A stretch of DNA of 36,020 bases from DASTGO01 sp035719045 (lineage in GTDB: Bacteria > Actinomycetota > Actinomycetes > Actinomycetales > Kineosporiaceae), in assembly GCA_035719045.1 (NCBI GenBank), contig DASTGO010000030.1:1-36020 (forward strand), given 5' to 3'. Positions 24,006 through 32,794 of the stretch are shown piece after piece. A program made the position numbers and the translations under genes. Within the stretch, counting starts at the first letter, position 1; each line of letters opens with the position of its first letter. The notes under the pieces are model-generated. The model was given only the letters and a program-made list of their open reading frames with translations, did not search any database and was not told the origin of the DNA.

Positions 24006-25565
24006 ATGCGCCCCAGCCTTCCGGACATGACGTGGTCACCGCTCACCGACACCGCTGCGACCGACGGGCTGCCCGGCACCGGCTTCGCCCTGGCCGACCG
24101 GCAGGCCGTCCTGCGCGACCTCACCCGCTATCTGGCCGGGGCCTGGGCCTCGTTCGACCACCCCCGTCCCACCGAACCGGAGCTGGACCTGGAACTGGTC
24201 GACCGGCTGCAGGCGGGACTGCCCGAGCTGCCCAGCGATCCGCAGGCCGCCCTCGCCGACGCCGTCGGCATCCTCGAGGCGAGCATCTCGCCGTCCCGGC
24301 CGCTGTACCTGGCCTATGTCGGGTCCAGCGGGCTGGAGACCGGGGTGCTCGCCTCGGCACTGGCCGCCGCCTACGACGCCAATCTCGCCACCGCCGCCGG
24401 GGCCGCGGACCTGCTGGACCGGCAGGCGGTGCGCTGGGTGGCGGACTTCGTCGGCTTCCCGCTGGGCGACGGCCACTTCACCAGCGGCGGCCAGACGTCC
24501 AACCTGACCGCGCTGCTGGCCGCCCGGGAACAGGCCCTGCCGGGGGCCCGTGAGCAGGGCATGGCCGGACGCCGGGCCGCCGTCTACTGCAGTGACGAGG
24601 CGCACCACTCCGTGGTCCGGGCGGTCGAGGCCATCGGCCTGGGGCGTCGGGCCCTGCGCCGGATCCCGACCGACGAGCAGCGCCGGATGCGGGTGGACGC
24701 GCTCGCCGCGGCCCTGGTCCGCGATCTCGCCGACGGGGTGACCCCGGTCGCCGTGGTCGCCACCGCCGGGACGACGCTGACCGGGGCGGTGGACCCGCTG
24801 GACGGGATCGCCGACGTCTGCGCCCGGCACGGGGTGTGGCTGCACGTGGACGGCGCCTATGGTGCGCCCGCCGCGGCCTGCGCCACCGCGGGGCACTGGT
24901 TCACCGGCCTGGACCGGGCGGACTCCCTCACCGTCGACGCGCACAAGTGGTTCGGGATGCAGAAGAGCTGCAGCCTGATCCTGCTGCGCCGTCGCGGTCC
25001 GTTGCAGGCGGCGTTCGGCCACCAGGAGCGCTATCTGCTGCACGCGCAGGAGGCCGGTGACCTTCGCGCGCAGGAGGCCGGTGACCTGCACGCGGCGGAC
25101 ATCAGTAATCCGGTGGACGGCACGTTCGAGTACTCCCGGCCGTTCCGGTCCCTGCGGCTGTGGCTGTCCCTGCGGGTGCACGGCGCCGCACAGTTCCGGA
25201 CCTGGATCGAGCAGTCGCTGGCCAACGCCGCCCTGCTCACACAGGCCGTCCGCGCCCATCCGGCGTTCGAGCTGCTGCACGAGCCGATGCTGTCCACGGT
25301 CTGCTTCCGGCACGTTCCGGCAGGGCTGCCCGCGGACCGGCTCGACCGGCACAACGAGCGCCTGGCCCGTGCCATGCAGCGAGACGGGCGGGTCTACCTC
25401 GCCCCGGCCGTGGTCGACGACCGGACCTGTCTGCGCACCTGTTTCGTCAACTTCCGCACCCGCCCGGAGGCGGTCCGCCATGTGCTGGAGGTGGCCGCCG
25501 AACTCGGTGACGCCCTGGTCGCGGGAGAGGCGGGAGAGGCGGGCGAGGCAGGTGCCACCGGCTGA
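24006..25565 (+). CDS. PLP-dependent decarboxylase (aromatic-L-amino-acid / group II family)
   Basis: 519 residues from ATG 24006; ATG 24027 (MTWSPL) is equally possible and neither has a strong ribosome site. The fold-type I core is complete: FTSGGQTSNLTALLAAR (phosphate contacts), CSDEAHHSVVRA (ring-stacking His), VVATAGTTLTGAVDPL, WLHVDGAYGAP (Asp to the pyridine N) and VDAHKWFGMQKSC, whose Lys forms the Schiff base. Substrate could be an aromatic amino acid, glutamate or diaminobutyrate; the sequence does not decide. An eight-residue duplication (HAQEAGDL/RAQEAGDL, period 24 bp at 25044-25087) and a GEA repeat at the C-terminus are in-frame slippages. It diverges from the Lrp gene, its probable regulator. 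Confidence 0.88.
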   Translation: MRPSLPDMTWSPLTDTAATDGLPGTGFALADRQAVLRDLTRYLAGAWASFDHPRPTEPELDLELVDRLQAGLPELPSDPQAALADAVGILEASISPSRPLYLAYVGSSGLETGVLASALAAAYDANLATAAGAADLLDRQAVRWVADFVGFPLGDGHFTSGGQTSNLTALLAAREQALPGAREQGMAGRRAAVYCSDEAHHSVVRAVEAIGLGRRALRRIPTDEQRRMRVDALAAALVRDLADGVTPVAVVATAGTTLTGAVDPLDGIADVCARHGVWLHVDGAYGAPAAACATAGHWFTGLDRADSLTVDAHKWFGMQKSCSLILLRRRGPLQAAFGHQERYLLHAQEAGDLRAQEAGDLHAADISNPVDGTFEYSRPFRSLRLWLSLRVHGAAQFRTWIEQSLANAALLTQAVRAHPAFELLHEPMLSTVCFRHVPAGLPADRLDRHNERLARAMQRDGRVYLAPAVVDDRTCLRTCFVNFRTRPEAVRHVLEVAAELGDALVAGEAGEAGEAGATG

Positions 25566-25597
25566 CCGCGCGGCCGGACGGCTGCCCTGCGCGGCGC

Positions 25598-25634
25598 CGG
25601 CCCTTGAGGACCAACGGCCGGAAATCCGGCGGTA
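25598..25634. repeat. Left copy of a perfect 37-bp inverted repeat
   Basis: These 37 bases are the exact reverse complement of 29543-29579. The identity ends abruptly on both sides. Within the copy, GCCGG-AAAT-CCGGC can form a small hairpin. It lies 33 bp after the decarboxylase stop and 60 bp before the integrase remnant's 3' end. Confidence 0.95.
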
Positions 25635-25694
25635 TGCACCTTCGAGGTGGACGAGCTGGATTGCGGGCTGTCAGCCGTTGGAGTTGGGTTGGCG

Positions 25695-26141
25695 CTAGTC
25701 CTCGAAGATCTCTTCGATGACGGCGGCTTGTTCGGCGGTGCCGGCGCGGAAGTAGCGGCTGGCGGTGTCGAGGGTGGCCTGGCCGAGCAGTGTCTGATCT
25801 GGGCCGGGTCAGCGCCGCCTTGGCGTAGCCGGGTGGCGTAGGTGTGTCGGCAGCGGTGCGGGCGCAGGCCGGGCAGTTTGGCGTCCTGGCCGACGGCCAG
25901 GACGACCTGGGTGATGCCGGAGATGGTCAGCGGGCCGCGTTGTCCGGTTCACAGTGGGCCCCGGTCGGTGCCGCGCGGGCGCATTCCTCGATCCGGGCGC
26001 CGGTGTAGAGCAGGACGGCGACGATGCGGCGTCCCGGACGCCGCGGCGGGCGGCCGCCCGTTCGAGGGCACCCTGCTGGGCGGGGGTGAGCGCGTCGGTC
26101 ACGTCCTGGCCGGGGCACAGCGGGACCGGCCGCGCGGTCAC
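25695..26141 (-). pseudogene. Tyrosine recombinase (integrase) remnant
   Basis: Reading minus-strand frames in turn gives LTPAQQGALERAAARRGVRD, then (one base lost) IVAVLLYTGARIEECAR with the first catalytic Arg. A jump follows to GPL-stop-TGQRGPLTISGITQVV, where TGA stands for the expected Trp. Next come LRPHRCRHTYATRLRQGGADPAQI (HxxR motif) and, after another one-base shift, QTLLGQATLDTASRYFRAGTAEQ with the catalytic Tyr, ending at TAG 25695-25697. The piece between ECAR and GPL, and the N-terminal core-binding domain, are deleted. It is the catalytic part of a site-specific integrase and can no longer be active. It sits at one end of the 37-bp-bounded cassette, as integrases usually do. 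Confidence 0.9.
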
Positions 26142-26318
26142 GGTGTCGCCTGCGGCGTGGGGCCTGGGTGAGCACGTGGATCGCCGCTGTGCCCGCGTCC
26201 TGGTGTTCGGGGTCCATCCCGAGTGGCCTCACTCTTTGTCCGCTGAGTTCCGGTCCAGGTTCCGGGGTCGGCCGGAGCATATTGGCCGCTGAGAAAATGA
26301 TCAGCGCCGGGCTGCGGG

Positions 26319-27767
26319 TCAGCAGCCTTCGATGTGGATGGCCAGGACGCCGAGGGCTTCCTTGTCGGGCGGGTAGATCAGTCGGACGTTGGCCAGCTGC
26401 TCGTCGCGGGTGGCGGTGGGGTTGACCGCGGCGGGGTCTTCGTGGGCGAACAGGTCCTCGAAGGTGGCGTAGGTGACGACCTTCGTGATGCGGGTGAGGC
26501 ATTCCTCGCCGCGGCAGACGAAGCGGATCAGGCCGCCAGCGGTCAGGCGCTGGTTGGTGGGGTAGGCGACGCGGATCTCGATGGTCTTGGCGCCGGAGGC
26601 GATCAGGTCGAAGTACCGCTTGTAGATCGGCATCTCGCGGGCGCGGGGGCGGGTGTCCAGGTCGGGTGGGCGGGTGGCCATGAGGTGTCCCAGTTCGGTG
26701 GTGGTGAACGATCGGTAGAAGTGCCGTGGGTCGGCTAGTAGCCCGCCGACCAGCCAGATCAGGGCGTCGACGTAGTTGTCGACGGTGCCGGGCCAGGCTG
26801 GGGTGGAGAGCATCCAGTCCTCGACGTCGGCGTGGGCGGGGTCGTTGGGGGCTGCGCGTAGCAGGCTCTTGGACAGTTTCCCGCCGGTGCCGGACAGCAC
26901 CATCGGGGTGAAGACCCGGGCGGGCATGTCGGCCGGTGGGGTGCCCAACGCCAGGAGGGCGCCGTCGACGAGCTGGCAGCCGAACGCCCAGTCCCCGCCC
27001 TTGACCATCACGTACAGGGTGCCGGTCTCGCGCACGAGGGCGCGTTCCTTGATGACGTTGCGGTACAGGGTGGCCAGGTCCAGGTAGCCGCCGTTCATCG
27101 GGTCGATGCACAGCTCGTAGTCGCCGTGCTCGAAGCACGCGGCGGTGAAGACGGCGCCGGCCTCGTCGACGCGGACGAGTCGGGTGGACTCGGCGCGTTT
27201 CTCGGCCCATCCGCAGCGTGGGCAGGGCAGCCGGGTGTGCACCACGCCGGTGGAGGGGGCCAGCCACCAGCGGATCGCCTCGAAGGATTCCAGGGATCGC
27301 AGGAACTCTGCCCGGTAGCCGCTGCTGGCCTGCTGGGTGGTGTAGGTGTCCAGCTCGTACTCGGTGTCGGTGGCGTCGGCCAGGGAGGCGAAGAACCCGC
27401 GGTAGTAGTGGTCGACCAGTTCCTCGACGCCGTCCTTGCCCAGGGCGTGGTGGTAGGTGATCTGGTAGGCGTGGTGGGTCTCGGGGTCCAGGGTGATCTC
27501 GTACGGGGCGTTGTCCAGGGCGGAGAACCGCACCGCGGTGTCGATGGAGAACGCCCGGCGGGCGGCCTTGGCCAGCAGGAACGCCGAGGTCTGCACGATG
27601 CTGGTGCCCAGGTGCGGGGCGCCGTTGATCTGGGTGCCGACCACGAACACGATCCGGTTCGGCCGGACTGCGTGGACCTGGGGGCGGATCATGTCGACCG
27701 ACCGCAGCAGGGAGTTGGCCAGCACACTGTTGGGCGAGACCGGCCGGGGAGGGACATCGGGAGGCAT
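26319..27767 (-). CDS. Class I aminoacyl-tRNA-synthetase-like domain fused to an ASCH domain
   Basis: 482 residues from ATG 27765-27767, with AGGAG 6-7 bases upstream inside the previous gene. Residues 38-360 resemble a class I synthetase catalytic domain: QINGAPHLGTS (50-56) is HIGH-like, GGKLSKSLL (295-303) is KMSKS-like, and C182-x2-C185 with C211 lies in a zinc-knuckle-like insert reminiscent of class I LysRS. No anticodon-binding domain follows. Residues about 379-482 form an ASCH domain instead: MPIYKRYFDLIASGAKTIEIRVAYP and GGLIRFVCRGEECLTRITKVV. ASCH domains bind RNA or nucleosides; some are amidohydrolases or RNases. The fusion therefore predicts an adenylate-forming or RNA-linked enzyme, not a standard synthetase. 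It is the last gene of a three-gene operon; the function is unknown. Confidence 0.75.
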   Translation of the reverse strand: MPPDVPPRPVSPNSVLANSLLRSVDMIRPQVHAVRPNRIVFVVGTQINGAPHLGTSIVQTSAFLLAKAARRAFSIDTAVRFSALDNAPYEITLDPETHHAYQITYHHALGKDGVEELVDHYYRGFFASLADATDTEYELDTYTTQQASSGYRAEFLRSLESFEAIRWWLAPSTGVVHTRLPCPRCGWAEKRAESTRLVRVDEAGAVFTAACFEHGDYELCIDPMNGGYLDLATLYRNVIKERALVRETGTLYVMVKGGDWAFGCQLVDGALLALGTPPADMPARVFTPMVLSGTGGKLSKSLLRAAPNDPAHADVEDWMLSTPAWPGTVDNYVDALIWLVGGLLADPRHFYRSFTTTELGHLMATRPPDLDTRPRAREMPIYKRYFDLIASGAKTIEIRVAYPTNQRLTAGGLIRFVCRGEECLTRITKVVTYATFEDLFAHEDPAAVNPTATRDEQLANVRLIYPPDKEALGVLAIHIEGC

Positions 27768-27770
27768 CGG

Positions 27771-28367
27771 CTACTCCTGCGGTGCGGGGTCGTGGACGGT
27801 TGGGCGGGCCAGCCGCAGGTTGGCCAGGATGAAGTCGAGGCGGGACTCGGGGTCGTCGGCGGGGATGAACACCGGGGAGTAGCCGGCGTCGTAGTAGCCC
27901 TGCACGATCAGTTCGTGGACGCGGCGGATCTCACGTTCCTTGGCCCAGACGACGTCCTGCTCGTCCTCGAAGGTGTCCAGCGGGTCCAGCACCAGGACGG
28001 TGTCGTAGCGGTAGCGCTGGTTGGCCTGTTCGAGCTCGGGGTAGGGGTCCAGGCCGAAGAACCGGTCCCAGCCGTACCCGTCGGGGATTCCGCGGTTGTA
28101 GAAACGCACCCCGGCGGTGTGGGCCTGGTACTCGGCGACGAACGCGGCCAGGACCTCCCGGGAGTAGGCGCGGCGGTCCTCGCGCTGCAGGTGGCGGCCC
28201 AGGCGGGTGCGGTGGGCCTTGTAGATGGCGCGGGCGGCCTCCTCGACCGAGCACGGCAGCCCGGCCTTGACGATCGCCTCGATCACCGCTTCTTTGCCCG
28301 CCGACGGGCCTCCGGTCACGACGTACCTGCGGGGCGGCCCGCTGGTCAGCTCGGTCAGACTCACCAC
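27771..28367 (-). CDS. P-loop NTPase / kinase-like protein (AAA_28, NadR/Ttd14-like)
   Basis: 198 residues from GTG 28365-28367, with AGGAGA 7 bases upstream; this start overlaps the previous stop by 7 bases. The Walker A motif is VVTGGPSAGKEAVIEAIVKAG (loop GGPSAGKE). EEAARAIYKAHR and FYNRGIPDGYGWDRFFGLD follow, and the Walker B-like strand is YDTVLVLDPLDTF; a late ADDPESRLDFIL closes the fold. The layout matches NadR/Ttd14-type predicted ATPases, which phosphorylate small molecules or nucleotides. The substrate is unknown. The next gene, the synthetase-ASCH fusion, begins 3 bases after its stop, so the two proteins are probably made in equal amounts and work together. Confidence 0.8.
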   Translation of the reverse strand: MVSLTELTSGPPRRYVVTGGPSAGKEAVIEAIVKAGLPCSVEEAARAIYKAHRTRLGRHLQREDRRAYSREVLAAFVAEYQAHTAGVRFYNRGIPDGYGWDRFFGLDPYPELEQANQRYRYDTVLVLDPLDTFEDEQDVVWAKEREIRRVHELIVQGYYDAGYSPVFIPADDPESRLDFILANLRLARPTVHDPAPQE

Positions 28368-29332
28368 GACGTCTTCTCCTGATCCTGGGTGTGCTGGGTG
28401 TGGTCTTGGTCCTGAGTGCGGTCCTCGTCGTGGGTCGCCATGGTGGCGACCCACTGCTCGTGCAGTCGCTCGCCCTCGGGTGTGGCGGTCAGCCGGCGGG
28501 TGAACTCCTCGGCGTCCGGGCTGTTGACCTGGCAGATCAGCTCGACCTGCTCCTGCGACAGCTGTGGCGCCCAGCCGGCCAGGGCGACCAGGGCGCCAGG
28601 GGGGATCTGGGCGTGCAGCAGCCGATCCCCGTAGGTGTGCCGGTAGTCGACCACCAGCGTCTGCAGCCGGGCGGTGCGCCACAGCGCGCGGCGCGCGGCC
28701 GCGACCACCGCGGCGCCCCCGGGGTCCATGCTGGCCAGCCGCTGGCAGGCCAGCAGTTCTGCGCGTAGGGCGTACACGCCGGACCACAACCTGGCCAGGG
28801 CCTCGGCGTGCTCGGTGACCTCCCAGGCGAACACCTCTGCCGGCAGCACTGTCGGCGCCGCGGCCGGCAGCAGCACCGGCGCGATCGCCTGCCCGGCCGC
28901 CAACGCGTCGCTGTCCGCCGCGACTGCGGCGGCCAACTGGTCGAGGATGCGCGGCTCCAGGTGCTTGCGGAAGTGGTGCACCTCCCGCCCGCACGCCGCT
29001 GCGGCGGCCTCACGCCGGGCGGTCAGCGTCGTGCCGGGCACGCCGGGCGGCAGTCCGAACAGTGCCCTCGCGGCGGCGGCCAGTCGCTGATCACCGAACC
29101 GGGCCAGCAGGGTGCGCAGCAGGGCGTCGAACGCCACTACCTGGCTGGCACGCTCGGCGCTCACCGCCCGCACCCGCACCCCCGGCAGCATGAGCAGCCG
29201 CTCCTGGATCGCCGCCGCGCCGGCCGGCAGACCGCGCCGCAGCAACGGCCGCAGATCATCGCCCGACACCTCGCCACCGGCAGATTCCGGCCGGGACGTC
29301 GTGATCGTTGAAGTCGTCACCGCACCAGTCAA
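28361..29332 (-). CDS. Unrecognised first protein of the cassette operon
   Basis: 323 residues from TTG 29332; GTG 29320 is an alternative. I do not recognise the family. It is soluble and mostly helical: RPLLRRGLPAGAAAIQERLLMLPGVRVRAVSAERASQ, ALLRTLLARFGDQRLAAAARALFGLPPG and LTARREAAAAACGREVHHFRKHLEPRILDQLAAAV. RREAAAAACGREVHHFRKH could be a DNA-binding helix-turn-helix followed by a helical domain (inference only). The tail is a polar DEDRTQDQDHTQHTQDQEK stretch. The stop lies inside the start region of the NTPase gene, so the genes are translationally coupled. A pair of 15-bp direct repeats stands in front of it. Confidence 0.65.
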   Translation of the reverse strand: MTGAVTTSTITTSRPESAGGEVSGDDLRPLLRRGLPAGAAAIQERLLMLPGVRVRAVSAERASQVVAFDALLRTLLARFGDQRLAAAARALFGLPPGVPGTTLTARREAAAAACGREVHHFRKHLEPRILDQLAAAVAADSDALAAGQAIAPVLLPAAAPTVLPAEVFAWEVTEHAEALARLWSGVYALRAELLACQRLASMDPGGAAVVAAARRALWRTARLQTLVVDYRHTYGDRLLHAQIPPGALVALAGWAPQLSQEQVELICQVNSPDAEEFTRRLTATPEGERLHEQWVATMATHDEDRTQDQDHTQHTQDQEKTSW

Positions 29333-29342
29333 CCACGGACAC

Positions 29343-29380
29343 CCCAGAAAATGCCCAGTCAGTTGCCCAGGAAATACCCA
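29343..29380. repeat. Imperfect 15-bp direct repeats before the cassette operon
   Basis: CCCAGAAAATGCCCA (29343-29357) and CCCAGGAAATACCCA (29366-29380) differ at two positions and are 23 bp apart. They lie 11-48 bases upstream of the first cassette gene on the minus strand, in unusually A/T-rich sequence for this window. This suits an operator; the binding protein is unknown. Confidence 0.5.
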
Positions 29381-29542
29381 CCTTCAGTGCCTGTGGTCGT
29401 CTCGGTAGTGATCGTGAGGCCCCGGCAACGTGTCTGGGTCTGAGACGGTCGACATGGACCCCGGTCCCGCCGCATGTGCGCCGCACACCCAACCCACCAC
29501 GCATCGTCACCCAGTTGCTGACTGCCGGACGCGGATCAGGCC

Positions 29543-29579
29543 TACCGCCGGATTTCCGGCCGTTGGTCCTCAAGGGCCG
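29543..29579. repeat. Right copy of the perfect 37-bp inverted repeat
   Basis: Exact reverse complement of 25598-25634. It stands 32 bp before the operator of the Fur-family gene and about 210 bp upstream of the cassette operon start. Flanking bases show no 5-bp target duplication when compared with the left copy. Confidence 0.95.
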
Positions 29580-29610
29580 CGCCATGCTCACCAGATCCTG
29601 ACTACATCTA

Positions 29611-29649
29611 AATCTGGACACGATCCAGATTCGGTTCTAGAGTTCCGTC
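29611..29649 (+). promoter_or_regulatory. Fur-family operator and leaderless promoter of furA-katG
   Basis: AATCTGGA (29611-29618) and TCCAGATT (29624-29631) form a perfect 8-bp inverted repeat around CACGA. It overlaps TGGACA (29615-29620), a good -35. With 17-bp spacing comes TAGAGT (29638-29643) as -10. The expected start is at about 29650, which is the ATG itself, so the mRNA is probably leaderless, as reported for mycobacterial furA. Binding by the encoded regulator would block the -35. Confidence 0.75.
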
Positions 29650-30099
29650 ATGCCCGAGGACGCCCTGCCCGACCCCGCCGCCCTCCTGAGGGCGCGCGGC
29701 CTGAACGTGACGGCCCAGCGGCTGGCCGTCCTGCGGGCCGTGCACGCCACCCCTCATGCCACCGCGGACGAGATCCTCGACGTGGTGCGGGGCGGGCTCG
29801 GTGCCGTCTCACGGCAGGCGGTGTACGACGCCCTCGGCGTGCTCACCGAGCGGCTGCTGATCCGCCGCATCCAGCCGGCCGGCTCCCCGGCGAGGTATGA
29901 GGGCCGGGTCGGCGACAACCACCACCACCTCATCTGCCGGGCGTGCGGCCGGACGGTCGACGTCGACTGCGCCGTCGGCTACACGCCCTGCCTGACCGCC
30001 GCCGACGACTCCGGTTTCGAGATCGACGAGGCCGAGGTCATCTACTGGGGCCGCTGCCCCGCCTGTGTCTCGGCGGGGCAGGACTCTCCCGGCGGCTGA
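29650..30099 (+). CDS. furA: Fur-family peroxide/iron-responsive regulator (FurA/CatR type)
   Basis: 149 residues from ATG 29650, without a ribosome site, consistent with a leaderless message. The winged helix is LNVTAQRLAVLRAVHATPHATADEILDVV and SRQAVYDALGVLTERLLIRRI. The metal-sensing half has H91-H92-H93 (DNHHHLIC), C96-x2-C99 and C136-x2-C139, the two zinc-type CxxC pairs. Regulators next to katG in actinomycetes respond to oxidants or iron, repress themselves and the catalase-peroxidase gene, and let go under peroxide stress. The palindromic operator upstream fits autoregulation. katG begins 198 bp downstream on the same strand. Confidence 0.9.
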   Translation: MPEDALPDPAALLRARGLNVTAQRLAVLRAVHATPHATADEILDVVRGGLGAVSRQAVYDALGVLTERLLIRRIQPAGSPARYEGRVGDNHHHLICRACGRTVDVDCAVGYTPCLTAADDSGFEIDEAEVIYWGRCPACVSAGQDSPGG

Positions 30100-30200
30100 G
30101 GGTGTCCGGCCGGGGTGCGGTCCGCCCGGACGGCGGCACCATGGCGAACCCGGAGGTGCCCGATCCGCGGAACACCTCCCGCTCCGACCAGACCCTCTCT

Positions 30201-30236
30201 CACCCGAGAAACCCCCTGTCCCACCCGAGAAACCCC
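30201..30236 (+). repeat. Direct repeat in the furA-katG gap
   Basis: CACCCGAGAAACCCC occurs at 30201-30215 and 30222-30236, a period of 21 bp (two helical turns). It lies about 60 bases before the katG ribosome site. It could be a regulator site or a simple duplication. Nothing else is recognised in the 198-bp gap. Confidence 0.6.
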
Positions 30237-30297
30237 TTCCGACCCAAGAAGACCAGGTCGCCGGCAACTACCGTCCACGAGAAGCAGGAGGACCGAC

Positions 30298-32493
<2,196 letters not shown>

Positions 32494-32687
32494 GCCGGCG
32501 GAGCGGGGCCGCCCGTGCTGGGTCCCCTCTTCGGAGGATTACCGACGAGTTGTACTGACGTGTCGTGATCGTCTGAGTACGTTTCGTGGTGCGGGCGCGT
32601 CCACCCCCCACGGGCCCCGTCCGCACCAGACTCCCGGCCCGGCCCACCTGCCTTCCCTTCGCGGTGTGCCGGGTCGGTCTCCAAGCT

Positions 32688-32735
32688 CCGGCCCGGCTCA
32701 TAACCCCCGATGTGAGCCGGGCCGGTGTTCTTTGT
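32688..32735 (+). terminator. Rho-independent terminator downstream of katG
   Basis: Thirteen-base arms (32688-32700 and 32713-32725) are perfectly complementary around a 12-base loop and are followed by TGTTCTTTGT. It lies about 195 bases past the katG stop. The interval between (32494-32687) has no gene that I can support. Confidence 0.8.
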
Positions 32736-32771
32736 CAGCCCGGCGACCGCGTTCTTTGTCAGCCCGGCGAC
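32727..32771 (+). repeat. 21-bp direct repeat after the katG terminator
   Basis: GTTCTTTGTCAGCCCGGCGA plus one base is present twice, at 32727-32747 and 32751-32771 (period 24 bp). The duplication repeats the terminator's T-rich tail. It precedes the 3' end of the CopC-like gene. Confidence 0.85.
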
Positions 32772-32794
32772 TGCCCACCTGCTGGAGGCGACGG

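Noticed and set aside
25598..29579. attL/attR pair of an integrative element
   Set aside because: The 37-bp copies are inverted, not direct, and no tRNA gene end is adjacent, so simple integration by the dead recombinase does not explain them.
30201..30236. CRISPR-like repeats
   Set aside because: Only two copies with a 6-base gap; no array is present anywhere in the window and no cas genes are seen.
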